From Colivivens sp963640465 (lineage in GTDB: Bacteria; Bacteroidota; Bacteroidia; Bacteroidales; Bacteroidaceae): a stretch of DNA of 21,320 nt. This document shows, piece after piece, positions 1 to 8,168 of this stretch. The position numbers were made by a program, and so were the translations under genes. The DNA is taken from NCBI GenBank assembly GCA_963640465.1, contig CAVHYP010000043.1:1-21320 (forward strand), written 5' to 3'. Position 1 is the stretch's first letter; each line of letters starts with the position of its first letter. Below the pieces are notes generated by a model, which saw only the letters and a list, made by a program, of their open reading frames with translations, searched no databases and had not been told where the DNA came from.

Positions 1-58
1 CGAACCCAAGACCCACAGCTTAGAAGGCTGTTGCTCTATCCAGCTGAGCTACCGGACC
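1..58 (-). tRNA. tRNA-Arg (anticodon TCT), 3' end cut by window edge
   Basis: Read on the minus strand from 58 downwards the sequence gives a 7-nt acceptor strand GGTCCGG, T8-A9, a D arm (GCTC...GAGC), an anticodon arm ACAGC-CTTCTAA-GCTGT and the start of the T arm ending in TTCG. The anticodon is TCT (bases 24 to 22), so it reads AGA (arginine). The rest of the T arm and the 3' acceptor strand lie outside the window. Confidence 0.95.
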
Positions 59-72
59 TGCATAATTGACTG

Positions 73-80
73 CAAAGTTA
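73..80 (-). promoter_or_regulatory. Bacteroidota -7 box for the tRNA-Arg gene
   Basis: On the minus strand this reads TAACTTTG, a match to the Bacteroidota consensus TAnnTTTG, 14 nt before the tRNA 5' end. Transcription would begin near 66, leaving a short leader. The -33 element is weak (TTTT around 98-101). The same TAACTTTGCA string recurs before other genes in the window. Confidence 0.65.
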
Positions 81-145
81 CAAAATATTTGTCAACTAAA
101 ACCATGCAGAAGCTATTTTTTCAAAAAAAATGACGTAATCAGTAC

Positions 146-174
146 TTGTGACCCACGCTTTTGAACTAACTTTG
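146..174 (+). promoter_or_regulatory. Promoter of the DUF3737 gene
   Basis: TTG at 146-148, an 18-nt spacer and TAACTTTG at 167-174 match the Bacteroidota -33/-7 promoter. The start point would be near 181. That argues against the in-frame TTG at 183 as start codon and for ATG at 204. Confidence 0.65.
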
Positions 175-203
175 TATCTGATTTGAATAATAGAAGACCA
201 TTT

Positions 204-1061
204 ATGAAGACTATCAAGAACCAGGAGTTTGGAGGTGAACGACCATTATACTGCGAACATGACCTTCGGCTGGAGAATGTGACGATACACTTGGGTGAAT
301 CATCCGTGAAGGAAACTTACAACATAGAAGCTGAAGACTGCAGGTTTGAGGGCAAATACGTGTTTTGGGAATGCAGGGGACTGAAGGTGAAGAACTGCAG
401 GTTTGCCGAGAGTGCACGCTCGTCGGTGTGGTACAGCAGTCATCTGGAAATGGAAGGCTGCACCGTGGAAGCACCGAAGATGTTCCGCCGTGCGAGCGAC
501 ATACGGTTGAGAAACTGCCTTTTTCCAAATGCACAAGAAACACTGTGGGACTGCGACCAGGTGAACATCGAGGACTGCACCATCGAAGGAGCCGACTATC
601 TGGCGATGCACACGAGCAACGTGTACATCAACAATTACCGCCAGGACGGCAACTACTCGTTCCAATGCAGCAAGAATGTGGAAATCCACAACGCAGTGCT
701 CAACTCAAAAGATGCCTTTTGGGAATGTGAGAATGTGACAATCTACGACAGTACAATCAACGGAGAATATCTCGGCTGGTATAGCAAACGTCTGCGGCTT
801 GTGCGTTGTCACATAACGGGCGAACAGCCCCTCTGCTATTGTGAGGACCTTGTGCTCGAGGACTGCACGATGGGTGAAGACTGCAATCTCGCCTTCGAAT
901 ACAGCACCATCCATGCCACCATCAACGGAGATGTGACAAGCGTGAAGAACCCCACAAGCGGAAGTATTGAGGTGAGAGGGAAAATAGGGGAGACCATCAT
1001 CGACGGAAACCAGAAGGTGCCTGCCGACTGTGTGATCAAAAGCGAATCAGCGGCACTCTAA
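204..1061 (+). CDS. DUF3737 family protein, right-handed beta-helix-like
   Basis: A 285-residue protein starting MKTIKNQEFGGERPLY. It consists of degenerate repeats of about 20 residues in the pattern nv.I.dC.f.g..., for example LEMEGCTVEA, VNIEDCTIEG, VTIYDSTING and LVLEDCTMGE, as expected for a stacked beta-helix. I recognise it as DUF3737, which is widespread in gut Firmicutes and Bacteroidota; its biochemical role is unknown and annotations as hydrogenase are unreliable. There is no signal peptide, so it is probably cytoplasmic. Cysteines recur at equivalent positions of the turns. The start at ATG 204 is preferred because the promoter places transcription start near 181; an upstream in-frame TTG at 183 would add seven residues. 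The stop overlaps the end of rlmD by 15 bp, tail to tail. Confidence 0.85.
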   Translation: MKTIKNQEFGGERPLYCEHDLRLENVTIHLGESSVKETYNIEAEDCRFEGKYVFWECRGLKVKNCRFAESARSSVWYSSHLEMEGCTVEAPKMFRRASDIRLRNCLFPNAQETLWDCDQVNIEDCTIEGADYLAMHTSNVYINNYRQDGNYSFQCSKNVEIHNAVLNSKDAFWECENVTIYDSTINGEYLGWYSKRLRLVRCHITGEQPLCYCEDLVLEDCTMGEDCNLAFEYSTIHATINGDVTSVKNPTSGSIEVRGKIGETIIDGNQKVPADCVIKSESAAL

Positions 1062-2468
1062 CAGCACCACGTTCTCTACGTGCTGAGTGTGGGGGAACAT
1101 GTCCACCGGCTGCACCTTCGTGACTTTGTATTTCACGTCGAGCAACTGAAGGTCGCGCGCCTGAGTGGCGGGATTGCAACTCACATAAACCACTCTTTCG
1201 GGTTCGGCAAAGAGGATGGTGTCGATCACGTCCTGGTGCATTCCGGCACGTGGAGGGTCGGTGATAATCACATCGGGCTTGCCATACTGATGGATGAAAT
1301 CTATATTGAGAATATCCTTCATGTCGCCGGCAAAGAAGAGGGTGTTGTCAATCCCGTTTATCTCTGAATTCACCTTTGCATCTTCAATTGCCTCGGGCAC
1401 ATACTCAATTCCAATCACTTTGCGTGCCTTGCGGCTTACGAAGTTGGCAATGGTGCCGGTACCTGTGTAAAGGTCATAAACGAGTTCGTCTCCCTTCAGA
1501 TCGGCAAAGTCGCGTGCCACCTTATATAAATTATACGCCTGGTCGGTGTTGGTCTGATAGAAACTCTTCGGACCAACCTTGAAGCGCAAGCCTTCCATCT
1601 CCTCATAGATGAAGTCTGTTCCCTTGAAACAAACCACCTCCTGGTCGCCGAATGTGTCGTTGCACTTGTGGTTGTCGACATAAAGAAGCGAGGTGATTTG
1701 CGGATATTTGCCAGCAATGAAGTCCATCAGTGCAAGAGCTTCTTTGCGTTCATCGTCGTTCTCAATGCGGAATTGGATGAGAAGCATCAGTTCGCCAGTG
1801 TTGCTGTCGCGGAACATGAGGTTGCGCAACAGCCCCTGGTTCAGACGAAGGTCGTAGAATGTGAGCGAATGTTCGACTGCATAGTCGCGTATGGAATTGC
1901 GTATGGAATTGATGATGTCGGGCATAAGCCAACACTTGTCGATGTCGAGAATCTTGTCGAACGCACCCGTGATGTGGAATCCAAGGGCATTGCGGTTGGT
2001 GATGACTTTGCCGTCATCCTCAATCTCCGATTCGGTCATCCACCTGCGGTTGGAGAAACCGAACTCCAGTTTGTTGCGGTATGACTGGATTTTCTCGCTG
2101 CCGAGAATGGGTGAAATCTCCGGCAATTCCACCTTGCCGATGCGTGTGAGATTGTCAACAACCTGCTGCTGCTTCCATCGAAGCTGTTCCTCGTACTTGA
2201 GACACTGCCACTTGCATCCGCCGCACACACCGTAGTGGCTGCAGAACGGAGTGGATCTGTCCTCCGAATACTGATGGAAGCGGATTGCCACAGCCTCCAT
2301 GAAACTGTGCTTCTTTCTCTTCACCTGCAAGTCGACCACATCCCCGGGAACTACGTAGGGGACAAACACAACTTTATCGTCGACCCTTGCCAATGCCTTG
2401 CCTTCTGCAGCAATGGCAGTGATGGTCACATTCTCCAATACAGGAAGTGCTTTTTTGTTTCTGCTCAT
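1047..2468 (-). CDS. rlmD: 23S rRNA (uracil-5-)-methyltransferase RlmD
   Basis: A 473-residue TrmA/RumA-type enzyme that methylates uridine C5 in 23S rRNA (U1939 in E. coli numbering) using SAM. It has an N-terminal TRAM-like beta domain (about 8-65), an iron-sulphur cluster site CSHYGVCGGC with Cys76, Cys82, Cys85 and probably Cys89, a SAM-binding loop YDLYTGTGTIANF, DPPRAGMH, and the catalytic Cys431 in VSCNPATQARDL, followed by HVENV. The iron-sulphur motif favours RlmD or a paralogue over TrmA; many Bacteroidota carry more than one copy, so the exact target base is inferred. The start is ATG at 2468 (MSRNKKALP). The frame stays open for 51 more codons upstream, but that stretch contains the promoter and looks non-coding. 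Confidence 0.9.
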   Translation of the reverse strand: MSRNKKALPVLENVTITAIAAEGKALARVDDKVVFVPYVVPGDVVDLQVKRKKHSFMEAVAIRFHQYSEDRSTPFCSHYGVCGGCKWQCLKYEEQLRWKQQQVVDNLTRIGKVELPEISPILGSEKIQSYRNKLEFGFSNRRWMTESEIEDDGKVITNRNALGFHITGAFDKILDIDKCWLMPDIINSIRNSIRDYAVEHSLTFYDLRLNQGLLRNLMFRDSNTGELMLLIQFRIENDDERKEALALMDFIAGKYPQITSLLYVDNHKCNDTFGDQEVVCFKGTDFIYEEMEGLRFKVGPKSFYQTNTDQAYNLYKVARDFADLKGDELVYDLYTGTGTIANFVSRKARKVIGIEYVPEAIEDAKVNSEINGIDNTLFFAGDMKDILNIDFIHQYGKPDVIITDPPRAGMHQDVIDTILFAEPERVVYVSCNPATQARDLQLLDVKYKVTKVQPVDMFPHTQHVENVVLLECR

Positions 2469-2495
2469 TGATTGATGGTTGTTGATAATTGGCTG

Positions 2496-2526
2496 CAAAG
2501 TTACAAAAATAATTGCCAACAAACAA
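2496..2526 (-). promoter_or_regulatory. Promoter of rlmD
   Basis: On the minus strand TAACTTTG occupies 2503-2496, with TTG at 2526-2524 (spacer 20) or TTTG at 2523-2520 (spacer 16) upstream. Transcription would start near 2489, about 20 nt before ATG 2468, which supports that start codon. Confidence 0.65.
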
Positions 2527-2610
2527 TTGAATCCACACACAAGAGACACGGATAATGGATGAAAAATAGTTTTTAGCCGTAGAAAACATCTGCGACTAAA
2601 GATTTTTTTG

Positions 2611-2618
2611 TATTTTTG
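2611..2618 (+). promoter_or_regulatory. -7 box of the Gfo/Idh/MocA gene
   Basis: TATTTTTG matches TAnnTTTG 28 nt upstream of ATG 2646; no convincing -33 element is seen. Placement rules out the TTG at 2616 as start, because transcription would begin after it. Confidence 0.55.
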
Positions 2619-2645
2619 CACTACAGAAAGCGAAAACAGACGGAC

Positions 2646-3638
2646 ATGAAGACTTTAAACCAGGTATGTTGGGGCGTAATAGGGTGCGGCGAGGCCACTG
2701 AACACAAGAGCGGTCCGGCGCTTCAGTGTGCCGAGAAATCTTCAATCATGGCGGTCATGAGCCGCAACAAAGACAAAGTCAGGTCGTATGCCCAGCGCCA
2801 TGGCATCCCCCGCTTCTACACCGATGCCATCGAACTGATAAACGACCGGAATGTGAATGCCATCTACATCGCCACGCCTCCATCCACACACTCCACCTTC
2901 TCCATCATGGCAATGAAGGCAGGAAAGCCTGTGTATGTGGAGAAACCACTTGCGGCAAGCTATGAGGAATGTCTGCGTGTGAACAACATCTCGGAGCAGA
3001 CCGGTTCGCCATGCTATGTGGCATACTATCGCCGCTATCTTCCCTATTTCCAGAAAGTGAAGGAACTGCTGAAACAAGGAATGATAGGCAAGGTGATGTC
3101 CGTGCAAATCCGTTTTGCAGTACCGCCAAGAGAACTCGACTACAACAAGACCGACCTGCCATGGCGACTCCAGCCCGACATTGCAGGCGGAGGCGGCTAT
3201 TTCTACGACCTTGCAAGCCATCAGCTCGACATGCTCCAGTACCTTTTCGGAGTGATTCTTGATGCAGAAGGCTATGCAGCCAATATGGCAGGGCTCTACA
3301 AAGTGGAAGATACGTTCAATGCCTGCTTCAAGTTCGACAACGGCATAATGGGCAGCGGTTCGTGGTGCTTTGCAGCACACGACTCGGCACGTACCGACCG
3401 CATAGAGATTGTAGGCACAAAAGGAATGATTTGCTTCTCAGTGTTCGACTACACTCCAATTGCGCTGCACACCGAAAGCGGACGCGAAGAATTCGTCATC
3501 CCAAATCCTCAATATGTGCAGATGCCATTGATTCAGAAGATTGTAGACGGGCTGACTGGGGGCAAGCCCTGCGACTGCACTTCCATCAGTGCCACTCCTA
3601 CCAACTGGGTAATGGACAGAATCCTTGGCAAACTATAA
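2646..3638 (+). CDS. Gfo/Idh/MocA family NAD(P)-dependent oxidoreductase
   Basis: A 330-residue protein with an N-terminal Rossmann fold (GVIGCGEAT, residues 10-18), the conserved EKPLA (99-103) that contacts nicotinamide, and the second-domain signature GGGYFYDLASHQLDML with the usual Asp and His of the active site. The family oxidises or reduces sugars, inositols and sugar derivatives. The substrate cannot be read from the sequence. No Tat or Sec signal is present, unlike many Bacteroidota paralogues, so it should be cytoplasmic. The DUF4421 gene starts 4 nt after its stop, so the two are very likely co-transcribed, though no functional link is known. Confidence 0.9.
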   Translation: MKTLNQVCWGVIGCGEATEHKSGPALQCAEKSSIMAVMSRNKDKVRSYAQRHGIPRFYTDAIELINDRNVNAIYIATPPSTHSTFSIMAMKAGKPVYVEKPLAASYEECLRVNNISEQTGSPCYVAYYRRYLPYFQKVKELLKQGMIGKVMSVQIRFAVPPRELDYNKTDLPWRLQPDIAGGGGYFYDLASHQLDMLQYLFGVILDAEGYAANMAGLYKVEDTFNACFKFDNGIMGSGSWCFAAHDSARTDRIEIVGTKGMICFSVFDYTPIALHTESGREEFVIPNPQYVQMPLIQKIVDGLTGGKPCDCTSISATPTNWVMDRILGKL

Positions 3639-3642
3639 TCAA

Positions 3643-4809
3643 ATGAAACTGCTGCTGATTGCAACACTTTTTGCCCTCACCATGCCTATCCAGGCAATGG
3701 ATGTTGACTCTGTCGACGTCCAGGCAGAAGGCATGCCCATACTGAAAGAAGGTGCACCTGCCGTAACAGAAGCAATGTCCATACCGACGGAAGGCGTGCC
3801 CGTCGTGAAGGCAGAAAAATCAAAGAGAAACTTCCTGAAAACCATATTCAAGGCAGCAGATGCAGTAACGAAATTCTTCATGGGGTGTGACACCAACTAT
3901 GTTACGCCACAGAAATACGAATTTACAGCCCAAGCAGAACTCTCCTATTGGCACGACTATTACCGAATCACCTCAAGTAAGACAGGAACAATGAACTATA
4001 TGTCGCTCGAGTCAGGAAATCCGCTTGTGCTCGGAGGCTACGTCTACTGGAGCATCCTCGGTTACGGACACTCCATAAACCTCGGAGATATAGGCAAACC
4101 ACGTGGAGAAACCAACGGTACTGGACACCGGAACTCACTGGCCCTCAATACGGCACGTCTGTTTGCAGAAGTCTATACGTTCCGTTCAGGTAAATCGGCA
4201 AAATTCAGAAATGTATCAAATGTGGTACTGGATGACCACAACCGACGGTTCAGGGGTCTAAACTCCAAGTGTTTCGGATTTGACGCCCAGTACATCTTCA
4301 ACCACAAACGCTATTCATGGCCTGCCGCATTCGGAGAAAACGCAGTGCAGCGCAAGAGCTGCGGATCGTGGAAACTCGGATTTTCATACAACCAAGTGAA
4401 CGTGACGTTCAACAGCGATGAGTTGCCGGACTATATTGCACAGCAGATAGACACAACGCTGCTGTTCAACAAGGTGAGTTACAGGGACTATTCAATCAGT
4501 TTCGGCTACGGCTACAACTGGGCATTCCGCAAGAACTGCATTTGGGCAGTATCTGTCCTACCTGCAATCGGTTACCGACAGTCCGACATCACCAACCAGG
4601 ACCTGGACAAAGACATACTTCGCAACATCAGTACCGATGTGGTTTTCCGCACCAGCCTTTTCTGGAACAACACCAAATACTTTAGCGGACTGGTGGTCGA
4701 CATCCACACCTATGCATATAGGGAAAAGAAGTTCAGCCTGACCAATAACTATGGTACGGTGAAATTCATCATGGGACTCAACTTCCTAAAGAAAAGCCAA
4801 TACAGATAA
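3643..4809 (+). CDS. DUF4421 family predicted outer-membrane protein
   Basis: A 388-residue protein. Residues 1-19 (MKLLLIATLFALTMPIQA) look like a Sec signal peptide. Residues 20-60 form a low-complexity linker with repeated E-G-x-P units (EGMPILKEGAP, TEGVPVVKAE). From about residue 80 (YVTPQKYEFTAQAELSYW) it shows alternating aromatic and polar strands ending in GLNFLKKSQYR, as in an outer-membrane beta-barrel. I recognise the body as DUF4421, a Bacteroidota family of unknown role. The start is taken at ATG 3643, just after the upstream stop; an in-frame ATG at 3625 inside the previous gene would place six extra residues before the signal peptide. Confidence 0.8.
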   Translation: MKLLLIATLFALTMPIQAMDVDSVDVQAEGMPILKEGAPAVTEAMSIPTEGVPVVKAEKSKRNFLKTIFKAADAVTKFFMGCDTNYVTPQKYEFTAQAELSYWHDYYRITSSKTGTMNYMSLESGNPLVLGGYVYWSILGYGHSINLGDIGKPRGETNGTGHRNSLALNTARLFAEVYTFRSGKSAKFRNVSNVVLDDHNRRFRGLNSKCFGFDAQYIFNHKRYSWPAAFGENAVQRKSCGSWKLGFSYNQVNVTFNSDELPDYIAQQIDTTLLFNKVSYRDYSISFGYGYNWAFRKNCIWAVSVLPAIGYRQSDITNQDLDKDILRNISTDVVFRTSLFWNNTKYFSGLVVDIHTYAYREKKFSLTNNYGTVKFIMGLNFLKKSQYR

Positions 4810-4824
4810 CAAAGCATTTTATGG

Positions 4825-4907
4825 TGAGTACTATTCGCAAGTGGCGATGAGTACTATTCGCATTGGCAAATGCAAGTATATGCGTTGAGACTTGAGTATT
4901 GTTCGCA
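4825..4907 (+). repeat. Three short direct repeats, 23-bp spacing then degenerate
   Basis: TGAGTACTATTCGCA occurs at 4825-4839 and 4848-4862 (exact copies, period 23), and TGAGTATTGTTCGCA at 4893-4907. The tract begins 16 nt after the DUF4421 stop and lies upstream of the surE promoter. The inner AGTACT is palindromic. No ORF of interest overlaps it. Confidence 0.8.
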
Positions 4908-4974
4908 TGTCCGGAAGAGCACCGTCATCAAATCTTTTCCCAACTCTTGCTCATGCGAATTCTTTCATCATCTC

Positions 4975-5005
4975 TTGCCCAAACCAAAAAAAATCTCTAC
5001 ATTTG
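4975..5005 (+). promoter_or_regulatory. Promoter of surE-lpxB
   Basis: TTG at 4975-4977, a 20-nt spacer and TACATTTG at 4998-5005 fit the Bacteroidota promoter. The start point would be near 5012, giving a purine-rich leader of about 50 nt before ATG 5064. Confidence 0.65.
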
Positions 5006-5063
5006 CATCCCAGTATAAGAAGAAGAGGTATAAAGAATCAGAAGAAGACAGATAAAGAAAAGT

Positions 5064-5843
5064 ATGAATCAAGAGAAACAACGTCCGCTTATCCTCATTT
5101 CCAATGACGACGGTTACCGGGCAAAAGGCATAAACACGCTGGCGCAAATTGCAAGGGAGTTCGGTGATGTGGTGGTGGTAGCACCCGACGAGCCACATTC
5201 CGGTGCGGCGCTGTGCGTGACTTTCAACAGCATCATCACCACGCGCCTTATTAGGCAGGAGCCGGGTCTGACGGTTTATTCTTGCAGCGGCACACCGGGT
5301 GACTGTACCAAGATGGGCATTGCCAACCTTTGTCCGCGAACACCCGATTTGGTTTTGGGCGGCATCAACCATGGCGACAACTCTGCAGTGAATGTGCACT
5401 ATTCCGGCACCATGGGCATCGTGATTGAAGGCTGCATGAAGGGCATTCCTTCGATAGGTTTTTCCTATTGCTCACACTTGGCAGATGCCGATTTCACCCC
5501 AATGTTTCCATACATCCGCAAAATCATCGGCAGGGTTCTGGAAAACGGACTGCCGAAGGATGTCTGCCTGAACGTCAATGCCCCCGACATGAAAGAATAC
5601 AAGGGCATCCGTGTGTGTGCCATGGGCAACGGCATTTGGGGAAATGAATGGGAGAAGCGGGTCAGTCCGCGAGGCTTTGAATACTGGTGGCTTGTAGGTG
5701 ACTACACAAGCACTGATCCAGTTGATGCCGAGACCGACTATGCCATGCTTCGCAAAGGCTGCGTGACGGTCACTCCCACGAAAATCGACATCACAGCATA
5801 CGAAGCGTTCGATATACTGAAACAAAGTCTTGAGCAAGAATGA
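5064..5843 (+). CDS. surE: 5'/3'-nucleotidase SurE
   Basis: A 259-residue metal-dependent phosphatase that removes phosphate from nucleoside 5'- and 3'-monophosphates and is linked to stationary-phase survival. The metal site motif ISNDDGY gives Asp15 and Asp16, the next loop PDEPHSGAA (41-49) supplies the conserved Ser, and GGINHGDNSAVNVHYSGT supplies Asn102 and the glycine-rich loop. Length and motif order are those of complete SurE. It is preceded by its own promoter and its stop overlaps the lpxB start (ATGA), so the two are translationally coupled. Confidence 0.95.
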   Translation: MNQEKQRPLILISNDDGYRAKGINTLAQIAREFGDVVVVAPDEPHSGAALCVTFNSIITTRLIRQEPGLTVYSCSGTPGDCTKMGIANLCPRTPDLVLGGINHGDNSAVNVHYSGTMGIVIEGCMKGIPSIGFSYCSHLADADFTPMFPYIRKIIGRVLENGLPKDVCLNVNAPDMKEYKGIRVCAMGNGIWGNEWEKRVSPRGFEYWWLVGDYTSTDPVDAETDYAMLRKGCVTVTPTKIDITAYEAFDILKQSLEQE

Positions 5844-7015
5844 GATATTATCTGATAGTCGGTGAGGCATCCGGAGATTTGCATGCATCGAATCTGATGA
5901 AAGCTCTGAAGGCACACGATGCCGGTGCTGAATTCCGATTCTACGGAGGCGACTTGATGCGCGGAGTTGGCGGAACTCTCGTGAAGCACTACAAAGAGTT
6001 GGCTTACATGGGTTTCGTACCTGTACTTACGCATCTGGGCACCATCTTGTCGAACATGCAAAGGTGTAAGGCAGATATCATCGACTGGAAGCCCGATGTG
6101 CTCATCCTGGTAGACTATCCGGGATTCAATCTCGACATTGCAAAATACATACGCCGGCACACCGACATTCCTGTCTATTATTATATCTCGCCAAAGATAT
6201 GGGCATGGAAGGAATACAGGATAAAGAACATCAAGCACGACATCGACGAACTCTTTTCCATCCTTCCCTTTGAAGTGGAATTCTACAAGAAGCACAACTA
6301 TCCCATTCATTACGTGGGAAATCCGTGCGTGGATGCAGTTGCGGAATTCAAGGAATCTGCCTTCGGACATGAGTCATTCAACGATTTCACTGCAGAATTC
6401 CATTTGTCATCCAAGCCCATCATAGCAATCTTGGCGGGTAGCCGTCGGCAGGAAATCAAGGACAATCTGAAGATAATGCTCAACGTGGCTGCAGCGTACA
6501 AGGACTATCAGTTCGTCATTGCCGGAGTGCAAAGCATAGGTGAGGAGTTCTACCGCAGGTTCATTCCCGAAGGTACGGACGTGAAAATCATCTTCAACAA
6601 CACCTACCGACTTCTGCAGCAATCGGAGGCAGCAATGGTGACATCGGGAACTGCCACCCTCGAAACTGCCATACTGAAGGTGCCGCAGGTGGTTTGCTAC
6701 TATATTGCTTGCGGAAAACTCTGTTCATGGCTTCGCAAACTCATCCTCAAGATAAAATACATCTCGCTGGTCAACATTGTTGCAGATCGGGAAATTGTGA
6801 CAGAATTGGTCGCCGACCAGATGAATGCAAAGAACCTCAGCAAGGAGCTCGGTGAAATAATCAAAGGCGGCGACAGAAGAAAGGTCATGATTGACGACTA
6901 CGACAAGATGATCGCCATACTGGGCGAGAAAGGCGCTTCAGAAAGGGCGGCAAACCAAATGTTGGAACTTCTGAAGAAAACTAAGGGAAACGACAGGTCG
7001 GTTACGAGCAGATGA
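5840..7015 (+). CDS. lpxB: Lipid-A-disaccharide synthase LpxB
   Basis: A 391-residue GT19 glycosyltransferase. It joins UDP-2,3-diacylglucosamine to lipid X to make the lipid A disaccharide at the inner face of the inner membrane. Hallmarks are GEASGDLH (8-15), DYPGFN, YYISPKIWAW, GNPCVD, LAGSRRQEI and the nucleotide-binding TSGTATLETAIL. The length is full. The start ATG at 5840 shares ATGA with the surE stop. The 3' end overlaps a perfect 7-bp palindrome described separately. surE next to lpxB is a gene order I have seen in Bacteroidota. Confidence 0.95.
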   Translation: MRYYLIVGEASGDLHASNLMKALKAHDAGAEFRFYGGDLMRGVGGTLVKHYKELAYMGFVPVLTHLGTILSNMQRCKADIIDWKPDVLILVDYPGFNLDIAKYIRRHTDIPVYYYISPKIWAWKEYRIKNIKHDIDELFSILPFEVEFYKKHNYPIHYVGNPCVDAVAEFKESAFGHESFNDFTAEFHLSSKPIIAILAGSRRQEIKDNLKIMLNVAAAYKDYQFVIAGVQSIGEEFYRRFIPEGTDVKIIFNNTYRLLQQSEAAMVTSGTATLETAILKVPQVVCYYIACGKLCSWLRKLILKIKYISLVNIVADREIVTELVADQMNAKNLSKELGEIIKGGDRRKVMIDDYDKMIAILGEKGASERAANQMLELLKKTKGNDRSVTSR

Positions 7016-7056
7016 ATCTGCTGTATGCAAATCAGCTATGAGCAGATAAATCTGCC
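7007..7056 (+). repeat. Two palindromic repeats spanning and following the lpxB stop codon
   Basis: AGCAGAT-GA-ATCTGCT (7007-7022) is a perfect dyad that contains the lpxB stop codon at 7013-7015. A second copy, AGCAGATAAATCTGCC (7041-7056), starts 34 nt later and keeps a 6-bp dyad. A 9-bp tandem GCCTATATA follows at 7060-7077. With loops of two bases the dyads are tight, and there is no U-tract for a normal terminator. Confidence 0.75.
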
Positions 7057-7103
7057 ACAGCCTATATAGCCTATATAATAAGGAACAAACAAATACTACA
7101 ACG

Positions 7104-7352
7104 ATGGAATATAAAAGAGTATATGAGCCGGATGAAGTGCACGAACTGTACGACTGGTTCAAGGACGTTGACTACGACGGACCTCTCGACATGGGTCACG
7201 GACGTCTTGTGAAAAATACCAAGCATACGGTGAAATGCTTGATTCTGCAGACGGAAAACAACATCGGCAATCCCAATTTCTCGGGACTGATCAATCAACT
7301 GAGCATCATCAAGGACGAACTTATTCGGCAGAAGCTCGTAGACAAGCAGTGA
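7104..7352 (+). CDS. Small hypothetical protein (82 aa), possibly DUF6965-like
   Basis: An 82-residue acidic-start protein beginning MEYKRVYEPDEVHELYDWF and containing DGPLDMGHGRLVKNTKHTV and an N-rich NNIGNPNFSGLINQL stretch before a helical tail. No signal peptide, membrane segment or catalytic motif is visible. The pattern (WF, then P-L-x-h-G, then a segment ending with a helix) faintly recalls DUF6965 of Bacteroidota, but I am not sure. It follows lpxB by 88 nt on the same strand with no TAnnTTTG box between, so it may be the third gene of that operon. Its end overlaps rsmA by 32 bp tail to tail. Third-position codon use looks like that of its neighbours, which favours a real gene. Confidence 0.65.
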   Translation: MEYKRVYEPDEVHELYDWFKDVDYDGPLDMGHGRLVKNTKHTVKCLILQTENNIGNPNFSGLINQLSIIKDELIRQKLVDKQ

Positions 7353-8127
7353 CCTTGTTGGTGAGATCCACAAAGTCGTCCACCGACAATTGCTCCGGAC
7401 GCTTGTTGAATATTTCGTCTGCCAACAGAGGCGAGTCTTTTCCGACAATCTGCTTCATGCCGTTGCGCATCATCTTTCTGCGCATGGTGAACACAGTTTT
7501 CACTATTCGCCGGAACATCTTCTCGTCGCATCCCAATGACGATTTGCCGTTGCGCTTGAGGCAAATGACTGCGCTTTTCACCTTCGGAGGCGGATTGAAC
7601 ACGTTTTCGTTGACAGTGAACAGATATTCCACATCATACCAAGCCCGTACAAGCACACTTAGCACACCGTAAGTCTTGCTGCCAGGATCTGCCGCCATGC
7701 GTTCCGCTACTTCTTTCTGTATCATGCCAGTGCAACAGGGGATGAGATTCCTGCACTCAAGCATCTTGAAGAAGATTTGGCTCGAGATGTTGTAGGGATA
7801 GTTGCCTGTAAGCAAGAATGGTTTGCCGCCGAACACCGCATTCAGGTTCATCTTCAGGAAATCTGCCTCAATGATATTGTTGCCGAGTTGCGGAAAATGC
7901 GTCTGAAGGTAGGGCACTGACTCACGATCAATCTCCACTACCTTCAGTTCCCGTCCTTTTCCGAGCAAAAACTGAGTGAGCACACCCGTTCCCGGTCCCA
8001 CCTCGAGGACTGGTATGTCTGGACACATATCTACCGTGTCTGCAATTCTTCGTGCAACATCCATATCTGTCAGGAAATGCTGTCCCAGGAACTTCTTAGG
8101 CCTGACTTTTGAAATTTCTTCGCCCAT
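7321..8127 (-). CDS. rsmA: 16S rRNA (adenine(1518/1519)-N6)-dimethyltransferase RsmA (KsgA)
   Basis: A 268-residue SAM-dependent enzyme that dimethylates two adjacent adenines in helix 45 of 16S rRNA during late 30S assembly. It starts MGEEISKVRPKKFLGQHFL, carries the SAM loop VLEVGPGTGVLT, acidic motif VVEID, and the catalytic NYPYNISSQIFFKML (NLPY in most bacteria). The C-terminal helical domain with the R-K-M-M segment and RPEQLSVDDFVDL is complete. ATG at 8127 is the natural start. It is convergent with the small protein gene at 7104 and divergent from the UPF0104-type gene at 8198. Confidence 0.95.
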   Translation of the reverse strand: MGEEISKVRPKKFLGQHFLTDMDVARRIADTVDMCPDIPVLEVGPGTGVLTQFLLGKGRELKVVEIDRESVPYLQTHFPQLGNNIIEADFLKMNLNAVFGGKPFLLTGNYPYNISSQIFFKMLECRNLIPCCTGMIQKEVAERMAADPGSKTYGVLSVLVRAWYDVEYLFTVNENVFNPPPKVKSAVICLKRNGKSSLGCDEKMFRRIVKTVFTMRRKMMRNGMKQIVGKDSPLLADEIFNKRPEQLSVDDFVDLTNKVTACLRASAE

Positions 8128-8154
8128 CCTTACCTCACATTCGTTTTTATTTCA

Positions 8155-8162
8155 TAAATTTG
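8155..8162 (+). promoter_or_regulatory. -7 box for the UPF0104-pepD-merR unit
   Basis: TAAATTTG matches TAnnTTTG and predicts a start near 8169, about 29 nt before GTG 8198. No clear -33 TTG is seen at the expected distance, so this rests on the -7 box alone. It lies 6 nt from the opposing rsmA box. Confidence 0.5.
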
Positions 8163-8168
8163 CATTGA

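Noticed and set aside
2469..2621. 51-codon N-terminal extension of rlmD
   Set aside because: The region contains the rlmD promoter box and the divergent promoter; the RlmD family begins near MSRNKKALP.
4870..5107. Two overlapping short plus-strand ORFs before surE
   Set aside because: They run through the surE promoter and leader and end in or around the surE start; the composition is not protein-like.
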